Assembly (NCBI RefSeq): GCF_016909185.1
Contig: NZ_JAFBFH010000011.1
Location: 62,001 to 126,000 of the forward strand
Source of the DNA: Siminovitchia thermophila
GTDB taxonomy: Bacteria; Bacillota; Bacilli; Bacillales; Bacillaceae_C
Direction of reading: 5' to 3'
DNA: 64,000 nucleotides
Below are positions 63,034-64,000 of this stretch, piece by piece (position 1 is the first letter of the stretch; every line of letters begins with the position of its first letter). Under the pieces are notes generated by a model. The model was not told where the DNA came from. It saw only the letters and a program-made list of their open reading frames with translations, and made no database searches. The position numbers and the translations under genes were made by a program.

Positions 63034-64000
63034 TTTGGCTCATACCTTTATTGTTAATCCTTATAGTGATAGGCATTCCGATTGCTTTTTCATTAGGGTT
63101 TGTTTCAATTATCGGGATTTTATTTACCGACCCAAGCCTTCTCATTAACCTTCCGAGAAGGGTATTTAGCGGAGTCAATAACTTTACCCTAGTAGCTGTG
63201 CCATTGTTTATTTTGGCGGGGGAATTAATGACAAAAGGCGGGATCTCTAAAAGACTGATTGATTTCTCTAAAACAATTGTTGGCCCATTACCTGGGGGCT
63301 TGGCAATGGTTGTAGTTTTAGCAAGCATGTTTTTCTCTGCCTTGACCGGTACAGCGATAGCAGCGGCTGCGGCAATAGGCGGAATGATGATACCAGCCAT
63401 GAAAAAAGAAGGGTACGATATCGGTTTTTCAACAAGCTTAGTGGCCACATCGGCAACGATTGGCCCGATTATCCCACCGAGTATTGTGTTAATCCTATTT
63501 GGTGTTATAGCCAGTGTTTCGATAGGGGATCTGTTTGTCGCCGGAGTCATACCCGGTATTTTAATGGGAATTGCTTTAATGGCGTATAGTTATGTTGTCG
63601 GGAGAAAACAGAATTATCGCTCCAGTGAACAGCGGGCAACGGTAAAAGAAATTGTGAGGGGAGCAAAAGATGCTGTACTGGCTTTATTAATGCCCATTAT
63701 TATCATAGGCGGGATTGTCAGTGGTATATTTTCTCCCACAGAATCGGGTGTTGTTGCTGTCGTTTACGCGTTACTTATCGGAATGTTCGTCTATAAAGAA
63801 ATAAGAATGGAAGACTTTTGGCCAATTCTATTAAATACAGCTAAAACAACGGCGGCGATCGTGTTTCTAATCGGGACAGCTTCTTTGTTTATTTGGTTTC
63901 TTTCATTCAAGAGAATACCCAATCAATTGATAGAAATGATGGGCGGTATATCGGATAATCCCATCTTGCTATTGCTCATCATCAATATCGTTTTATTAAT
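63030..64000 (+). CDS. TRAP transporter large permease (DctM family), cut by the window end
   Basis: The frame starts at ATG 63030, overlapping dctQ, and stays open to the last base (about 323 codons of the usual 425-430). The N-terminus MIWLIPLLLILIVIGIPIAF, AVPLFILAGELMTKGGISKR, SMFFSALTGTAIAAAAAIGG and SATIGPIIPPSIVLILFGVI are classic DctM/DedA-like segments. It provides the sodium-coupled transport path for the solute bound by the DctP protein. Confidence 0.92.
   Translation, partial: MIWLIPLLLILIVIGIPIAFSLGFVSIIGILFTDPSLLINLPRRVFSGVNNFTLVAVPLFILAGELMTKGGISKRLIDFSKTIVGPLPGGLAMVVVLASMFFSALTGTAIAAAAAIGGMMIPAMKKEGYDIGFSTSLVATSATIGPIIPPSIVLILFGVIASVSIGDLFVAGVIPGILMGIALMAYSYVVGRKQNYRSSEQRATVKEIVRGAKDAVLALLMPIIIIGGIVSGIFSPTESGVVAVVYALLIGMFVYKEIRMEDFWPILLNTAKTTAAIVFLIGTASLFIWFLSFKRIPNQLIEMMGGISDNPILLLLIINIVLL

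Overview
The window is AT-rich and reads as a chromosomal segment of a Gram-positive, Bacillaceae-like Firmicute, possibly a moderately thermophilic Bacillus relative. The support is Shine-Dalgarno sites of the AAGGAGG type, frequent TTG and GTG starts, an LPxTG-type anchored protein, lipoprotein-tethered binding proteins, a yodQRST-like gene set known from Bacillus, and CRISPR repeats of the type I-C form common in thermophilic bacilli. I see no rRNA, tRNA, transposase, integrase or cas gene. Species assignment is inference.

Layout. 2-2182: 3' part of a surface-anchored metallophosphatase. 2.3-2.7 kb: two families of hairpin repeats. 2.7-9.4 kb: hydantoinase/oxoprolinase operon (hyuA, hyuB, IclR regulator, NCS1 permease, Asp/Glu/hydantoin racemase). 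9.4-12.5 kb: degenerate CRISPR remnant, Xaa-Pro peptidase, OPT peptide transporter. 13.1-13.8 kb: divergent Xre pair, phage-like. 14.0-19.4 kb: ArgH-like lyase with an altered signature, HutC regulator, opine-dehydrogenase-like protein, amidase. 19.4-21.6 kb: hairpin repeat, probable attenuator leader, DHA2 multidrug-type exporter. 22.0-27.4 kb: class III aminotransferase, then gene debris (GrpB fragment, PLA2-like and DUF6241-like pseudogenes) around a GNAT acetyltransferase, a 44-aa small gene and a DadA-type oxidase. 27.5-33.0 kb: MDR reductase, LysR regulator, divergent M19 dipeptidase-like gene, unknown gene, small membrane protein and SSS symporter. 33.7-37.7 kb: AtoE-type transporter and a polar amino acid ABC importer. 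37.8-45.6 kb: PucR regulator divergent from a yodT-like aminotransferase, 3-oxoacid CoA-transferase A/B, thiolase and yodQ-like deacylase. 46.1-51.9 kb: hairpin repeats, HAAAP-type permease, acetamidase/formamidase, APC permease pseudogene, N-acyl-D-amino-acid deacylase, class A beta-lactamase-like hydrolase. 51.9-55.5 kb: decayed bacteriocin-like gene, small membrane protein, second CRISPR remnant, broken nhaC, decayed gene. 55.5-58.5 kb: ThDP enzyme and IclR regulator. 58.8-64 kb: FCD-type GntR regulator, DUF2848, nitrilase-family amidase, cupin and a TRAP transporter whose large subunit runs off the window.

Together the genes describe an organism specialised in scavenging modified amino acids: hydantoins and N-carbamoyl compounds, D- and N-acyl-amino acids, peptides, amides, omega-amino acids and short-chain keto acids. 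Each module has its own importer and its own local regulator (IclR, GntR, LysR, PucR). Several operators are visible next to these regulators. Two loci 33 kb apart share an almost identical promoter-operator block.

Gene decay is prominent. At least six pseudogenes carry single-base frameshifts or in-frame stops. Two CRISPR remnants lack cas genes, and four classes of non-coding repeat sit between genes.
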